NCBI GenBank assembly: GCA_025054935.1
Contig: JANWZD010000006.1
Span: forward strand, 88,228-152,227
Reading direction: 5' to 3'
DNA: 64,000 nt
Source: Dehalococcoidia bacterium
Lineage (GTDB): Bacteria > Chloroflexota > Dehalococcoidia > SpSt-223
Within the stretch, counting starts at the first letter, position 1. Each line of letters begins with the position of its first letter. Below, piece by piece: positions 1-7,054 of the stretch. A model generated the notes under the pieces. That model saw only the letters and a list, made by a program, of their open reading frames with translations, ran no database searches and had not been told where the DNA came from. A program made the translations under genes and the position numbers.

Positions 1-733
1 CGACGCTCCACGGGTGGTCAGGCTGGGTGAGCGCGAGCAATTCATTCCCCTGCGGATGCGCCAGCTCCGGCGCCAGGGGCAGCACCGTGGCAACCGGCAG
101 GCGATAGGCTGCTTCAAATTCGCGCCGCAGCTGGAGCGGGCTCGCCGTTGCTGGAGCTTGGCTTACTACCAGCAGAATCCGGCGCGCCCCGAGCCGTTCG
201 GCGAGCCCCACCATCACTGCGGTCGCCTGCAGGTCTTGGGCATCCCGGCGCGCCAGCTCGATCAGGAGGTCAGCGGAAGCGACGGACAGCAGTGTCTCCT
301 CTCGGAGCCCCGCGCCGACCTCAATCAGCAGCCAGTCGAGCTCGAGACGCTCAGTCATGTGACGAAGCGCATCCTTGAACACCCCTTGGTCCAGCGCAGT
401 TGGAGCGGGCGGCGCCAGCCACTCACGCCAGAGCACGCGCGGCGCGACGACCAGCCGGCCCGCGCCCGAGAGCGGGAAGAGCCGGCCGGTCACATCGATC
501 GCAATCTCCTCGATGGGAATGCGTCCCCAGAAGTAGTCTGCTACCCGTTGCGCGAAGCGTGCCGCCTCAATGCCGAAGAGAGCAGGGATCCCCCCCGCTT
601 CATCGCCAAAATCCACGGCGCCGACCCGCTTGCCGTTGAGCGCGAGGAGCGCGGCGACATTCGCGGCGAGCGACGACCGCCCGACACCGGGACGGAACGA
701 ATGGAAGGCAACGAGGGTTGTCACTGCCGACAC
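1..733 (-). CDS. MinD/ParA-like ATPase with degenerate P-loop (3' end beyond window)
   Basis: Reading from a GTG at 733 the frame stays open to the left edge, giving about 244 residues. The N-terminus resembles MinD/ParA deviant Walker ATPases: a SFRPGVGRSS segment at residues 12-21 stands where KGGVGKT-type P-loops lie, and VDFGD with Asp41 follows. Both P-loop lysines are replaced by arginine. The switch II region reads LLIEVGAGLREETL, where relatives usually have an Asp in a DTHPG-like motif. The protein may therefore bind nucleotide weakly or not hydrolyse it. It starts 2 nt after the stop of the HAMP protein, so the two are probably co-transcribed and may work together at the membrane. 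A second GTG at 724 is an alternative start. Family membership is fairly clear; the cellular role is unknown. Confidence 0.75.
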   Translation of the reverse strand, partial: MSAVTTLVAFHSFRPGVGRSSLAANVAALLALNGKRVGAVDFGDEAGGIPALFGIEAARFAQRVADYFWGRIPIEEIAIDVTGRLFPLSGAGRLVVAPRVLWREWLAPPAPTALDQGVFKDALRHMTERLELDWLLIEVGAGLREETLLSVASADLLIELARRDAQDLQATAVMVGLAERLGARRILLVVSQAPATASPLQLRREFEAAYRLPVATVLPLAPELAHPQGNELLALTQPDHPWSV

Positions 734-735
734 GC

Positions 736-1944
736 CTACTCGCTCGGGGCAGGGGAAGGCGCCTCACCGGCAGGAGCGCGCTGTATCCCCCGACGCAGTT
801 CCCGCGCGCGCGCCTGCAGTGTCTGGAAGTAGTCGGTGCCGGTAATCTCCTCAACCTCGCGCGCTTTTTTCGCCTCGTCGATCTCAATCCGCAGTTCGAC
901 AATCTGCTGGCGCAAGCGCGCTTCGCGCTGGAGCACTTCCTCGGCCATCCGGCCAAACACCTTGGCCAGCTGCCCGATCTCGTCAGCGCCCTCCGTCGCT
1001 CTCAGCTGACGCGCCTCTGTCTCGCTCAGCTGCCCATTTTCCATCTGCTCGGCTGCCGCGGTGAGACGGAGCAACGGCCGCGAGAAGGCCTGAGCAACCA
1101 GCATCGCGTTTGCGATGGCGAACAGGAGCGAAACGAGCACGGTGAGCACAATCTGGGCAGTCAAGGTGTTCGTCGAGAGTGAGGGAGCACCCGACGCCGA
1201 CGCGGCCAACTGCTGGTTGAGCGAAAACTGCTGCGCCAAAAAATAGCCGAGCAGCAAGGTAGGCAGCGCCGCAGAGATCGTGATCGCAATGAGTAAGCGG
1301 CGCAGCAGCCCAGAACGCAGCCAGTTTCGATCGCGCAGATCAATACGCTCGGCGTTGTACATCACGATCGGAACGAGAATGAGGGTATTGATCGTGTTCG
1401 AGAGAAAAAGCGGAACGAAGCGGGCCGTCATCACGAATTCGAAGCTGGGACCAACTGCCCGACACCACGGTTGCGGCGCTTCGGCGCGGCAGAGCCAGAA
1501 GTCAAAAGCCGACAGGGTAAACATTCCCGCGGCGACGCCAAGCGCTGCAACCATGAGCGCGGCAACAACTTGCCCAACCGTACGATAGCGAGGCTTCAGC
1601 AGCCACGCATAGAGGCCGGGAATGAAGCCGAGAAGCCCATTGCCGAGATGAGCATGCCAGAAGGTGAACGCTCGCGGGATGAGTGCCGGGTTCGCCGCAT
1701 TGAAAATCAGCCAGTCGCCGAACGCATTGCCGAAGAAGCCCACCCCAATTCCGACGAGCGGTCCGTAGAAAAATCCCATCAGGATCGGCACAATGACGGC
1801 AGGACGAAGAACAAGACTGACATTGATCGCATTGATCGATAAGTTGATGAACGATGTTAACCAGGAAAAGACGCCATACAGGACAATTCCAACAAGGAGC
1901 GCAATCGCCTCACGCCGCCCAAATAACCGGACTTGCCGCTTCAT
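736..1944 (-). CDS. ECF S-component-like membrane protein with HAMP domain and coiled-coil tail
   Basis: 402 residues, starting at an ATG with GAGGAGG about 8 nt upstream. Residues about 14-240 form six or seven hydrophobic segments; the stretch with FGNAFGDWLIF resembles the S-component fold of ECF vitamin transporters. Another membrane helix at about 265-292 leads into a HAMP linker (SRPLLRLTAAAEQM then DEIGQLAKVFGRM, about 293-345). A charged helix with an EITGTDYFQTLQ motif follows. No kinase, cyclase or chemotaxis output domain comes after HAMP, so the tail probably contacts a partner protein. The MinD/ParA-like protein encoded 2 nt downstream is the obvious candidate. Reading it as a sensor rather than a transporter is inference. 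Confidence 0.7.
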   Translation of the reverse strand: MKRQVRLFGRREAIALLVGIVLYGVFSWLTSFINLSINAINVSLVLRPAVIVPILMGFFYGPLVGIGVGFFGNAFGDWLIFNAANPALIPRAFTFWHAHLGNGLLGFIPGLYAWLLKPRYRTVGQVVAALMVAALGVAAGMFTLSAFDFWLCRAEAPQPWCRAVGPSFEFVMTARFVPLFLSNTINTLILVPIVMYNAERIDLRDRNWLRSGLLRRLLIAITISAALPTLLLGYFLAQQFSLNQQLAASASGAPSLSTNTLTAQIVLTVLVSLLFAIANAMLVAQAFSRPLLRLTAAAEQMENGQLSETEARQLRATEGADEIGQLAKVFGRMAEEVLQREARLRQQIVELRIEIDEAKKAREVEEITGTDYFQTLQARARELRRGIQRAPAGEAPSPAPSE

Positions 1945-1979
1945 CGCTCTTCCTCCTCGATCGCTGCAACCTCTTCGGC

Positions 1980-3302
1980 TCAGAGGTCGATCTTCCTCAA
2001 CATTTCGCCGCGATTGCGCTGTCGCTGCAGTCTCCAGCTGAGCATGCTCGAGTCATAACTTCGGCGGAAATTCAAAACTGCCCAGAGCGCAGACGCCATC
2101 GTCACAATCCCGACGAGGAGAGCGAGCGCGCGCGCTTGTGCTGCGGTCACGGTGCCCGCCGCGGCAAGAGCGACACAGCCGCCCAGCACCCCCATCCCGA
2201 GAACGGCGCCGAAGGGATACAAGATCCCGTCGAGAAAGGCGCTCACCCGGCCCCGCCGCTCATCCGGCACCAGCCCCTGAAACGACTTGCGCGCCGGCAG
2301 CTCGACGCGCTGGAGGACGACACGGCAGAGGAAATTGCCGACGACCACCGGCCACAGCCCCGGCAGAAGCAGCGCCAGCAGCATTGCCAGCAGCAGGGTC
2401 GCCGGCATGATCGCGAACACCCCCTTAAACCCCAGCCGAGCGAGATAGGGGGTTGCAACCAACTGGAGCAGAACAATCGTGACGAGGGTAACGACCTTGA
2501 ACAGCCCATAAAACGACTGCAGAGCGCTTGGATCGGAAAACGCGGTCTGCACATCGTTCAGGAACACGTATTCGATCGTGGTATAGCCTGCTGAGATCCC
2601 GAGCACGATCAGGCCGAGGAAGCGGAAGGCCGGCACCTCACGCAGAAAGGCGATCCCCTCCCGGAGCGTGTCGACCACCCCACCGAGGTTGCCCGCTTGG
2701 CGCGAGCGGACGCCGACCGCCCGAAACCACGGGGGCAACGCAAGCCCGAGCAGTAGGCCGAGCGCGACATTGAGCAGCAGCGTAGGCGCGGGACCGGCGA
2801 GGCCGACAACGGCCAGTCCGGCGGCAGCGAAATTGCCGGCCATCCCGCCGACTAACCCGACAATGACCAGCACCGGGAAGAGCCGCCGCGACTCGTTCAC
2901 TGCGAAAGCATCGTTGCCGAAGGTCCAGAGCGCGAGCGGCAGCAACGCCATGTGCTGGACGATGACGACGTAGTAGACGAGAAAGCTGAGCAGCGGGGGC
3001 GCATCGACCGCGAACAGCAGCCAGACCACGCCATAGCAGGCCGCCCCTAGGAACGCCGCCGCCACGATCAACTGGCTGCGCTGCACCCGGTCGACGATGA
3101 GCGAGTAGGCGGTGGAGGTAAGCAGCACCGACAGCATGCCCCCCGCCCAAACCCAGAGAAGATTGGTCATTCCGACTTGGCTGAGCAGCCCGGAGGTCGC
3201 CGCCACTTCGTTCGACTGGAGCATGAAGGTGAAGGCGAAGAGGAGAAAGGCAAGGAGCAAGAACGGACCGCGCTCTTCCCGCGCCATCTGCGTTCCGATC
3301 AT
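1980..3302 (-). CDS. MFS transporter resembling the ATP/ADP-translocase (NTT) group
   Basis: 440 residues with about twelve hydrophobic segments and no signal peptide. The layout and the stretch around DGILYPFGAVLGMG (about residues 360-375) resemble MFS proteins annotated as NTT or Npt-type nucleotide transporters. The substrate cannot be read from the sequence. It lies 35 nt upstream of the ECF-S/HAMP gene on the same strand and probably heads that operon. An internal ATG (MAREERG, at 3287) is a possible shorter start. The upstream 105 bp separate it from the divergent acetyltransferase gene and should hold both promoters. Confidence 0.65.
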   Translation of the reverse strand: MIGTQMAREERGPFLLLAFLLFAFTFMLQSNEVAATSGLLSQVGMTNLLWVWAGGMLSVLLTSTAYSLIVDRVQRSQLIVAAAFLGAACYGVVWLLFAVDAPPLLSFLVYYVVIVQHMALLPLALWTFGNDAFAVNESRRLFPVLVIVGLVGGMAGNFAAAGLAVVGLAGPAPTLLLNVALGLLLGLALPPWFRAVGVRSRQAGNLGGVVDTLREGIAFLREVPAFRFLGLIVLGISAGYTTIEYVFLNDVQTAFSDPSALQSFYGLFKVVTLVTIVLLQLVATPYLARLGFKGVFAIMPATLLLAMLLALLLPGLWPVVVGNFLCRVVLQRVELPARKSFQGLVPDERRGRVSAFLDGILYPFGAVLGMGVLGGCVALAAAGTVTAAQARALALLVGIVTMASALWAVLNFRRSYDSSMLSWRLQRQRNRGEMLRKIDL

Positions 3303-3407
3303 CGCGTAACCTGCAGACTGCGGGCCGCCGCCGCTCCTATACTGGCGACCGAGGCAATTCTCCGAGCAAGCAGTTCCGTCATCTCTATCCTGCGTTCAGG
3401 AGGCGAA

Positions 3408-3962
3408 TTGTTCGGGCCCACCCTTCTCGGGCGGCGCGTCGTGCTCGGACAGCCGAGACACGAGTTCATCCCCGTCTACCTCCGCTGGCTTGCCGATATG
3501 CAGGTGACCCAATTTCTCCCCTATCGTCATCCACCGTCGGCCAAAATGGAAGAGGAATGGATCGAGTCCATGGCAAAAAGCCAACACGATGTTGTCTGGA
3601 CGGTCCTGCTCGAAGAGCGGCTGGTTGGAATGGTGGGGCTGCATCAAATCGACTGGATGAACCGCAACTGCATCCAAGGCGTGATGCTCGGCGAGCGCGA
3701 AACCTGGAATGGCGGCATCGGGAGCGATGCGGTGCTGCTCACCTTGCGCTACGCCTTTCTTGAGCTCGGGCTGGAAAAAGTCAAAGGGTATGTCGCGCTT
3801 CCGAACCGCGCCAGTTTGAAGATGGCGATGCGATGCGGCTATCGGGAAGTCGGGGTTTACCGCCGAGAGTGGTATCGCGGCGGGCAATGGATGGACCGCT
3901 GGGTGGGCGAAGTGCTGCGCGATGAGTGGATCGCCGAGTTCTGCGGCGGCGAGGGACAGTAG
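3408..3962 (+). CDS. GNAT-family N-acetyltransferase (RimJ/RimL type)
   Basis: 184 residues from a TTG start at 3408, chosen because AGGAGG lies at 3398-3403; longer in-frame starts would overlap the divergent transporter gene. The protein matches the RimJ/RimL acetyltransferase group: an N-terminal LLGRRVVLGQP segment, the acetyl-CoA side around ERETWNGGIGSDAV and LRYAFLELGLEKV, then LPNRASLKMAMRCGYREVGV near the C-terminus. Such enzymes transfer acetyl from acetyl-CoA to protein N-termini or to small amines; the substrate here is not known. A TATACT at 3338-3343 could be its -10 element, but no clear -35 is visible. Confidence 0.8.
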   Translation: MFGPTLLGRRVVLGQPRHEFIPVYLRWLADMQVTQFLPYRHPPSAKMEEEWIESMAKSQHDVVWTVLLEERLVGMVGLHQIDWMNRNCIQGVMLGERETWNGGIGSDAVLLTLRYAFLELGLEKVKGYVALPNRASLKMAMRCGYREVGVYRREWYRGGQWMDRWVGEVLRDEWIAEFCGGEGQ

Positions 3963-4000
3963 CCTCCAGCACGAGTCGTGCGGTACGATTACAAGAGAAC

Positions 4001-4075
4001 GCCAGCGTAGCTCAGCGGTAGAGCAGGGGACTCATAAGCCCTTGGCCGGGGGTTCGAATCCCTCCGCTGGCACCA
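4001..4075 (+). tRNA. tRNA-Met (anticodon CAT)
   Basis: A complete cloverleaf with CCA encoded at 4073-4075. The acceptor stem is a perfect 7 bp (4001-4007 with 4065-4071). The D stem is GCTC/GAGC, the anticodon loop is CTCATAA (4031-4037), and the T arm holds TTCGAAT. The anticodon stem ends in an A-G mismatch next to the loop and has one G-T pair. The base-paired first acceptor position argues against an initiator tRNA. An elongator Met tRNA is most likely; a lysidine-modified Ile tRNA with the same gene anticodon cannot be excluded. A TACGAT at 3984-3989 is a plausible -10 element. Confidence 0.93.
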
Positions 4076-4234
4076 TTTCTCCCGCCGCCCCCGCGCGAAC
4101 TGGCCCCGCTGACTGCTGCCAGTAATGACGCTCAGACTGCGGGGTCCTCCGCTCCCGTGCCTTGCTATCCGACCCGGTAGGCGTTGCCGCAGGTGCAGCT
4201 GTTGCGCGTCGCCCACTTATCGCCCTTGATTTTG

Positions 4235-4599
4235 GGACTGTCTGCGGCGCGCATTCGATCCTGAGAGGCAGCCGAAAGCTGTTCGGATAGCCTGCCTCAG
4301 CGAGCAGCCGCCGCGCCAGCAGCGGGTCGTAAGGAGTCGGCTCGGTGTCTGGGTTCAAAACCGAACTCGCCGACTGGCTGGGCGTAGCTCCTGCATAGGT
4401 CGTTGGCCACCACCTCCTTGTTGAGGGCATAGTTCAGCGCTCGCTGCACCCGCCGGTCGGTCAGCAGCGAGTTGCGCCCCCGCTCCTCCCACTGCGAGAT
4501 CGGGGCGAAGTTGTTCTCCGTCATCAGGGGAAGAATGACCAGCCCTGCCCGCTTCAGCTGCTCAGCTTGATCCGAGTTGAGACGGAGCGCGCGCGGCAA
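4235..4599 (-). pseudogene. Remnant of a peptide/nickel ABC-transporter substrate-binding protein
   Basis: Two minus-strand frames together resemble the middle of a family-5 solute-binding protein (DppA/OppA type). The first (to about 4380) has SDQAEQLKRAGLVILPL and then DRRVQRALNYALNKEVV. After a frameshift near 4365-4385 the match continues in another frame with LNPDTEPTPYDPLLARRLLA and EAGYPNSF. A stop lies just upstream of 4599, and there is no signal peptide or C-terminal lobe, so roughly 120 of more than 500 residues survive. No permease or ATPase genes adjoin it. The flanks (4076-4234 and 4600-4760) hold nothing else I can identify. Confidence 0.7.
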
Positions 4600-4763
4600 G
4601 CGCCAGCGCAGCAGCTAGAGAAGCTGCTCGCGACCTCGGGTGCTCCAGAAAGAGCGAGAGCGTGCCCATCGGCAGGCGCCTGCTTGGAGAGCGGTGCTCG
4701 CATTTCCGCTCGGCGCGCAGCGGGGACGCCGCAGCCTGAGAGCGCGCGGATCGCTTCCCGCTA

Positions 4764-4793
4764 TTGCTGGCCCTTTCGCAGCGGGCGTATACT
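4764..4793 (+). promoter_or_regulatory. Candidate promoter of the nuoE-F-G unit
   Basis: TATACT at 4788-4793 is a good -10 element. TTGCTG at 4764-4769 gives an 18-bp spacer and a weak -35. Predicted transcription would start near 4800, leaving about 50 nt before the nuoE start and its GGAGG at 4840-4844. Based on pattern only. Confidence 0.45.
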
Positions 4794-4850
4794 CGAAGCG
4801 CGCTTGTTCCATGCTTCACAAAGCGCGACGCGCCCAACCGGAGGATGCAG

Positions 4851-5387
4851 ATGTCAGGCGCCGACGCGGCCGAACTGGCTGCCTTGCTCGAGCCATTCGA
4901 AGGACAAAAAGGGGCGACGCTCGACGCCCTCAAGCAGGTGCAAGCCCACTTCGGCTACATCCCGAACGAAGCGATCGACGCCGTCGCCAAAACGCTTGGC
5001 GTCTCGCGCAACACCGTTTTCGGGGTGATCACCTACTACGAGTTCCTGAAACGAGAGCCGCCCGCCCAGCATACGATCCGCTTCTGCATGGGGACAACGT
5101 GCGATGCTCTCGGCGGCCGGGATGTCCTGCGTGAGATCTCTCGGATCCTCGGCATTCGTCCTTTCGAGACGACCCCGGACGGCGCTTGGCATCTCGAGCG
5201 GCTTCCCTGCTTCGGGACCTGCTCGCTTGCCCCGATGATGCAGATCGATGGCGAAGCGCATACGTTCCTGACCGTCGAGAAGGTGCGCCAGATCTTCGCG
5301 GACCATCTATCCGGCGAGCCTGCGCCGATCGCGGGTGACGGCAAGCCTGCTCCCACGGAGCAGCTCATCAAGGAGCTTGGATCATGA
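4851..5387 (+). CDS. nuoE: NADH dehydrogenase/diaphorase 24-kDa-type [2Fe-2S] subunit (NuoE-like)
   Basis: 178 residues from the ATG at 4851, chosen over the ATG at 4845 because GGAGG at 4840-4844 is then 6 nt away. It is a thioredoxin-like [2Fe-2S] protein of the NuoE/HoxE/FdsG family. The four ligands are visible as C79-x4-C84 (CMGTTC) and C120-x3-C124 (CFGTC). The N-terminal helical part (LDALKQVQAHFGYIP) is typical. It passes electrons between the flavin subunit and the rest of the complex. Its stop overlaps the next start as ATGA, so translation is coupled. A C-terminal extension of about 30 residues lies beyond the usual domain. No nuoA-D or nuoH-N genes are in the window. Confidence 0.93.
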   Translation: MSGADAAELAALLEPFEGQKGATLDALKQVQAHFGYIPNEAIDAVAKTLGVSRNTVFGVITYYEFLKREPPAQHTIRFCMGTTCDALGGRDVLREISRILGIRPFETTPDGAWHLERLPCFGTCSLAPMMQIDGEAHTFLTVEKVRQIFADHLSGEPAPIAGDGKPAPTEQLIKELGS

Positions 5388-7027
5388 CCCTATCTTTTGC
5401 TGAGATGGTTGAGCGCGCCAAGCGGCGCTGGGAGCAGCGGCAAAACCCAGGCAAGCCGGTGGTCCTTGTCAACATGGGAACGAGCGCCCTCTACGCCGGC
5501 GCCCGGCGGGTCAAAGCGGCGTTCGCTGAGGCATGCCGCGAGGCCGGAGTTGAGGTCGAGTTTCGGACCGTCGGCGGCTACGGCTTCTCCTTCCTCGAGC
5601 CCCAGCTTGACATCATCAAGCCGGGCCGGCCGCGGATCATGTACGGTCCCCTCACTCCCGAGACAGCGCGCGCGCTCGCCCAGAGCTACCTTGTCGACGA
5701 CGACCCACGCCCCGACCTCGCATTTGTCGCCTTCGCCGACGCCCCCTATCGCGGCATCCCCTGCACCGCGCAGCATCCGCTCTTCACAAAGCAGAAGCGC
5801 CTGACGATGGCACTCGCTGGGACCGTCACGCCCGACGACATCGATGACTACCTCGCCAACGGCGGCTACGCTGGGCTCGCCAAGGCGCTGACAATGGACC
5901 CTGACGAGATCATTGACTGGGTCACCAAGGCCGGCTTGCGCGGCTGCGGCGGGGCTGCCTTTCCCACAGGCGTCAAATGGCGCTTCAACCGCGCCCCCGC
6001 CGAGGAGAAATACTTCCTCTGCAACGCTGACGAGGGGAACGCGGGCACCTTCAAAGACCGCCTCCTTATGGAAGGCGTCCCCCATCAGCTCATCGAAGGG
6101 ATGATCATCGGCGCCTACGCCCAGCGCATTCCCTACGGCTATATCTACATCCGCGACGAGTACCCGCTGGCAGCGCATCTCCTCTCGGAGGCGATCAAGC
6201 AGGCCTACGAGTATGGCCTGCTTGGCGACAATATTCTCGGCTCCGGCTATTCGTTCCATCTCGGCATCAAGGAAGGCGCGGGCGCCTATCTCTGCGGTGA
6301 AGAGAGCGCCATGATCGCTTCGGTCGAGGGCTCCCGCGGGATGCCGCGCGCCCGCCCTCCTTTCCCCGCCCAGGCCGGGGTGTGGCTGAAGCCGACGACA
6401 GTCAACAACGTCGAGACGATCGCGAACGTTCCGAACATCATCCGCAACGGCTGGGAAGCGTATGCGGCGATCGGGACGGAGAAGAGCAAAGGGGTCCGCG
6501 TCTTGACCCTCTCGGGCGCCTGCGAGCGGCCGGGCGGCTACGAGGTGCCGTTCGGGATGACGTTCCGCGAGCTGATCGTCGACCTCGCCGGCGGCGACCC
6601 GGCCAAGATCAAGGCCGTTCAGATGGGCGGCCCCGCGACCGACATTCGGCCGATCGACTACATTCTCGACTTGCCGATCGCGCTCGACGAACTGCGGCCG
6701 CACGATACCGGCATCGGCTCAGGAGGGCTCGTCCTCATCCCGCACTCGACGTCGATCCCGGAGCTGGTGAAGTATCTCGCCGAGTTCCTGCGCGATGAGT
6801 CGTGCGGCAAATGTTTCCCGTGCCGCTACGGCACTCAACGCCAGTACGAGTTGATGGAGTGGATCTGCGCCGGCGCCGGCAGCCCGCTCGATATCCGCGA
6901 GCTCGAAAAGCTGATGCCGACCCTACAATACGGGTCGCTCTGCGGCCATGGCCAAGTGGCGCACCAGCCTGTCAAATACGCCTTGCTCCATTTCCGCAAC
7001 GAGTTCGATGCGCTGCTCGCGCGCTAA
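5384..7027 (+). CDS. nuoF: NADH-binding flavoprotein subunit (NuoF/FdsB-like)
   Basis: 547 residues, with its ATG overlapping the nuoE stop. An N-terminal domain of about 135 residues has the thioredoxin-like fold that precedes NuoF in bacterial NAD-linked formate dehydrogenases and hydrogenases, but not in ordinary complex I. It lacks a four-cysteine iron-sulfur set. The core has the glycine-rich GLRGCGGAAFPTG (184-196), which binds NADH/FMN. GAGAYLCGEE lies at 298-307, and the [4Fe-4S] ligands are C474, C477, C480 and C520. It should oxidise or reduce NAD(H) through FMN. The N-terminal fusion fits a soluble diaphorase better than a classical NDH-1 module. Confidence 0.93.
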   Translation: MTLSFAEMVERAKRRWEQRQNPGKPVVLVNMGTSALYAGARRVKAAFAEACREAGVEVEFRTVGGYGFSFLEPQLDIIKPGRPRIMYGPLTPETARALAQSYLVDDDPRPDLAFVAFADAPYRGIPCTAQHPLFTKQKRLTMALAGTVTPDDIDDYLANGGYAGLAKALTMDPDEIIDWVTKAGLRGCGGAAFPTGVKWRFNRAPAEEKYFLCNADEGNAGTFKDRLLMEGVPHQLIEGMIIGAYAQRIPYGYIYIRDEYPLAAHLLSEAIKQAYEYGLLGDNILGSGYSFHLGIKEGAGAYLCGEESAMIASVEGSRGMPRARPPFPAQAGVWLKPTTVNNVETIANVPNIIRNGWEAYAAIGTEKSKGVRVLTLSGACERPGGYEVPFGMTFRELIVDLAGGDPAKIKAVQMGGPATDIRPIDYILDLPIALDELRPHDTGIGSGGLVLIPHSTSIPELVKYLAEFLRDESCGKCFPCRYGTQRQYELMEWICAGAGSPLDIRELEKLMPTLQYGSLCGHGQVAHQPVKYALLHFRNEFDALLAR

Positions 7028-7054
7028 GACCGGCCCAGCCGGCGGAGGACGACG

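Noticed and set aside
4001-4075. Reading the tRNA with a TCA anticodon (selenocysteine or opal suppressor)
   Set aside because: Moving the stem by one base gives a poor anticodon stem; the CAT register fits a normal cloverleaf.
4001-4600. Integrated element at the tRNA gene
   Set aside because: No integrase, no second copy of the tRNA end and no foreign gene set.
5390-6703. 437-codon open frame on the minus strand
   Set aside because: It lies fully antisense to nuoF, has no family match, and is expected from high G+C third-position bias.
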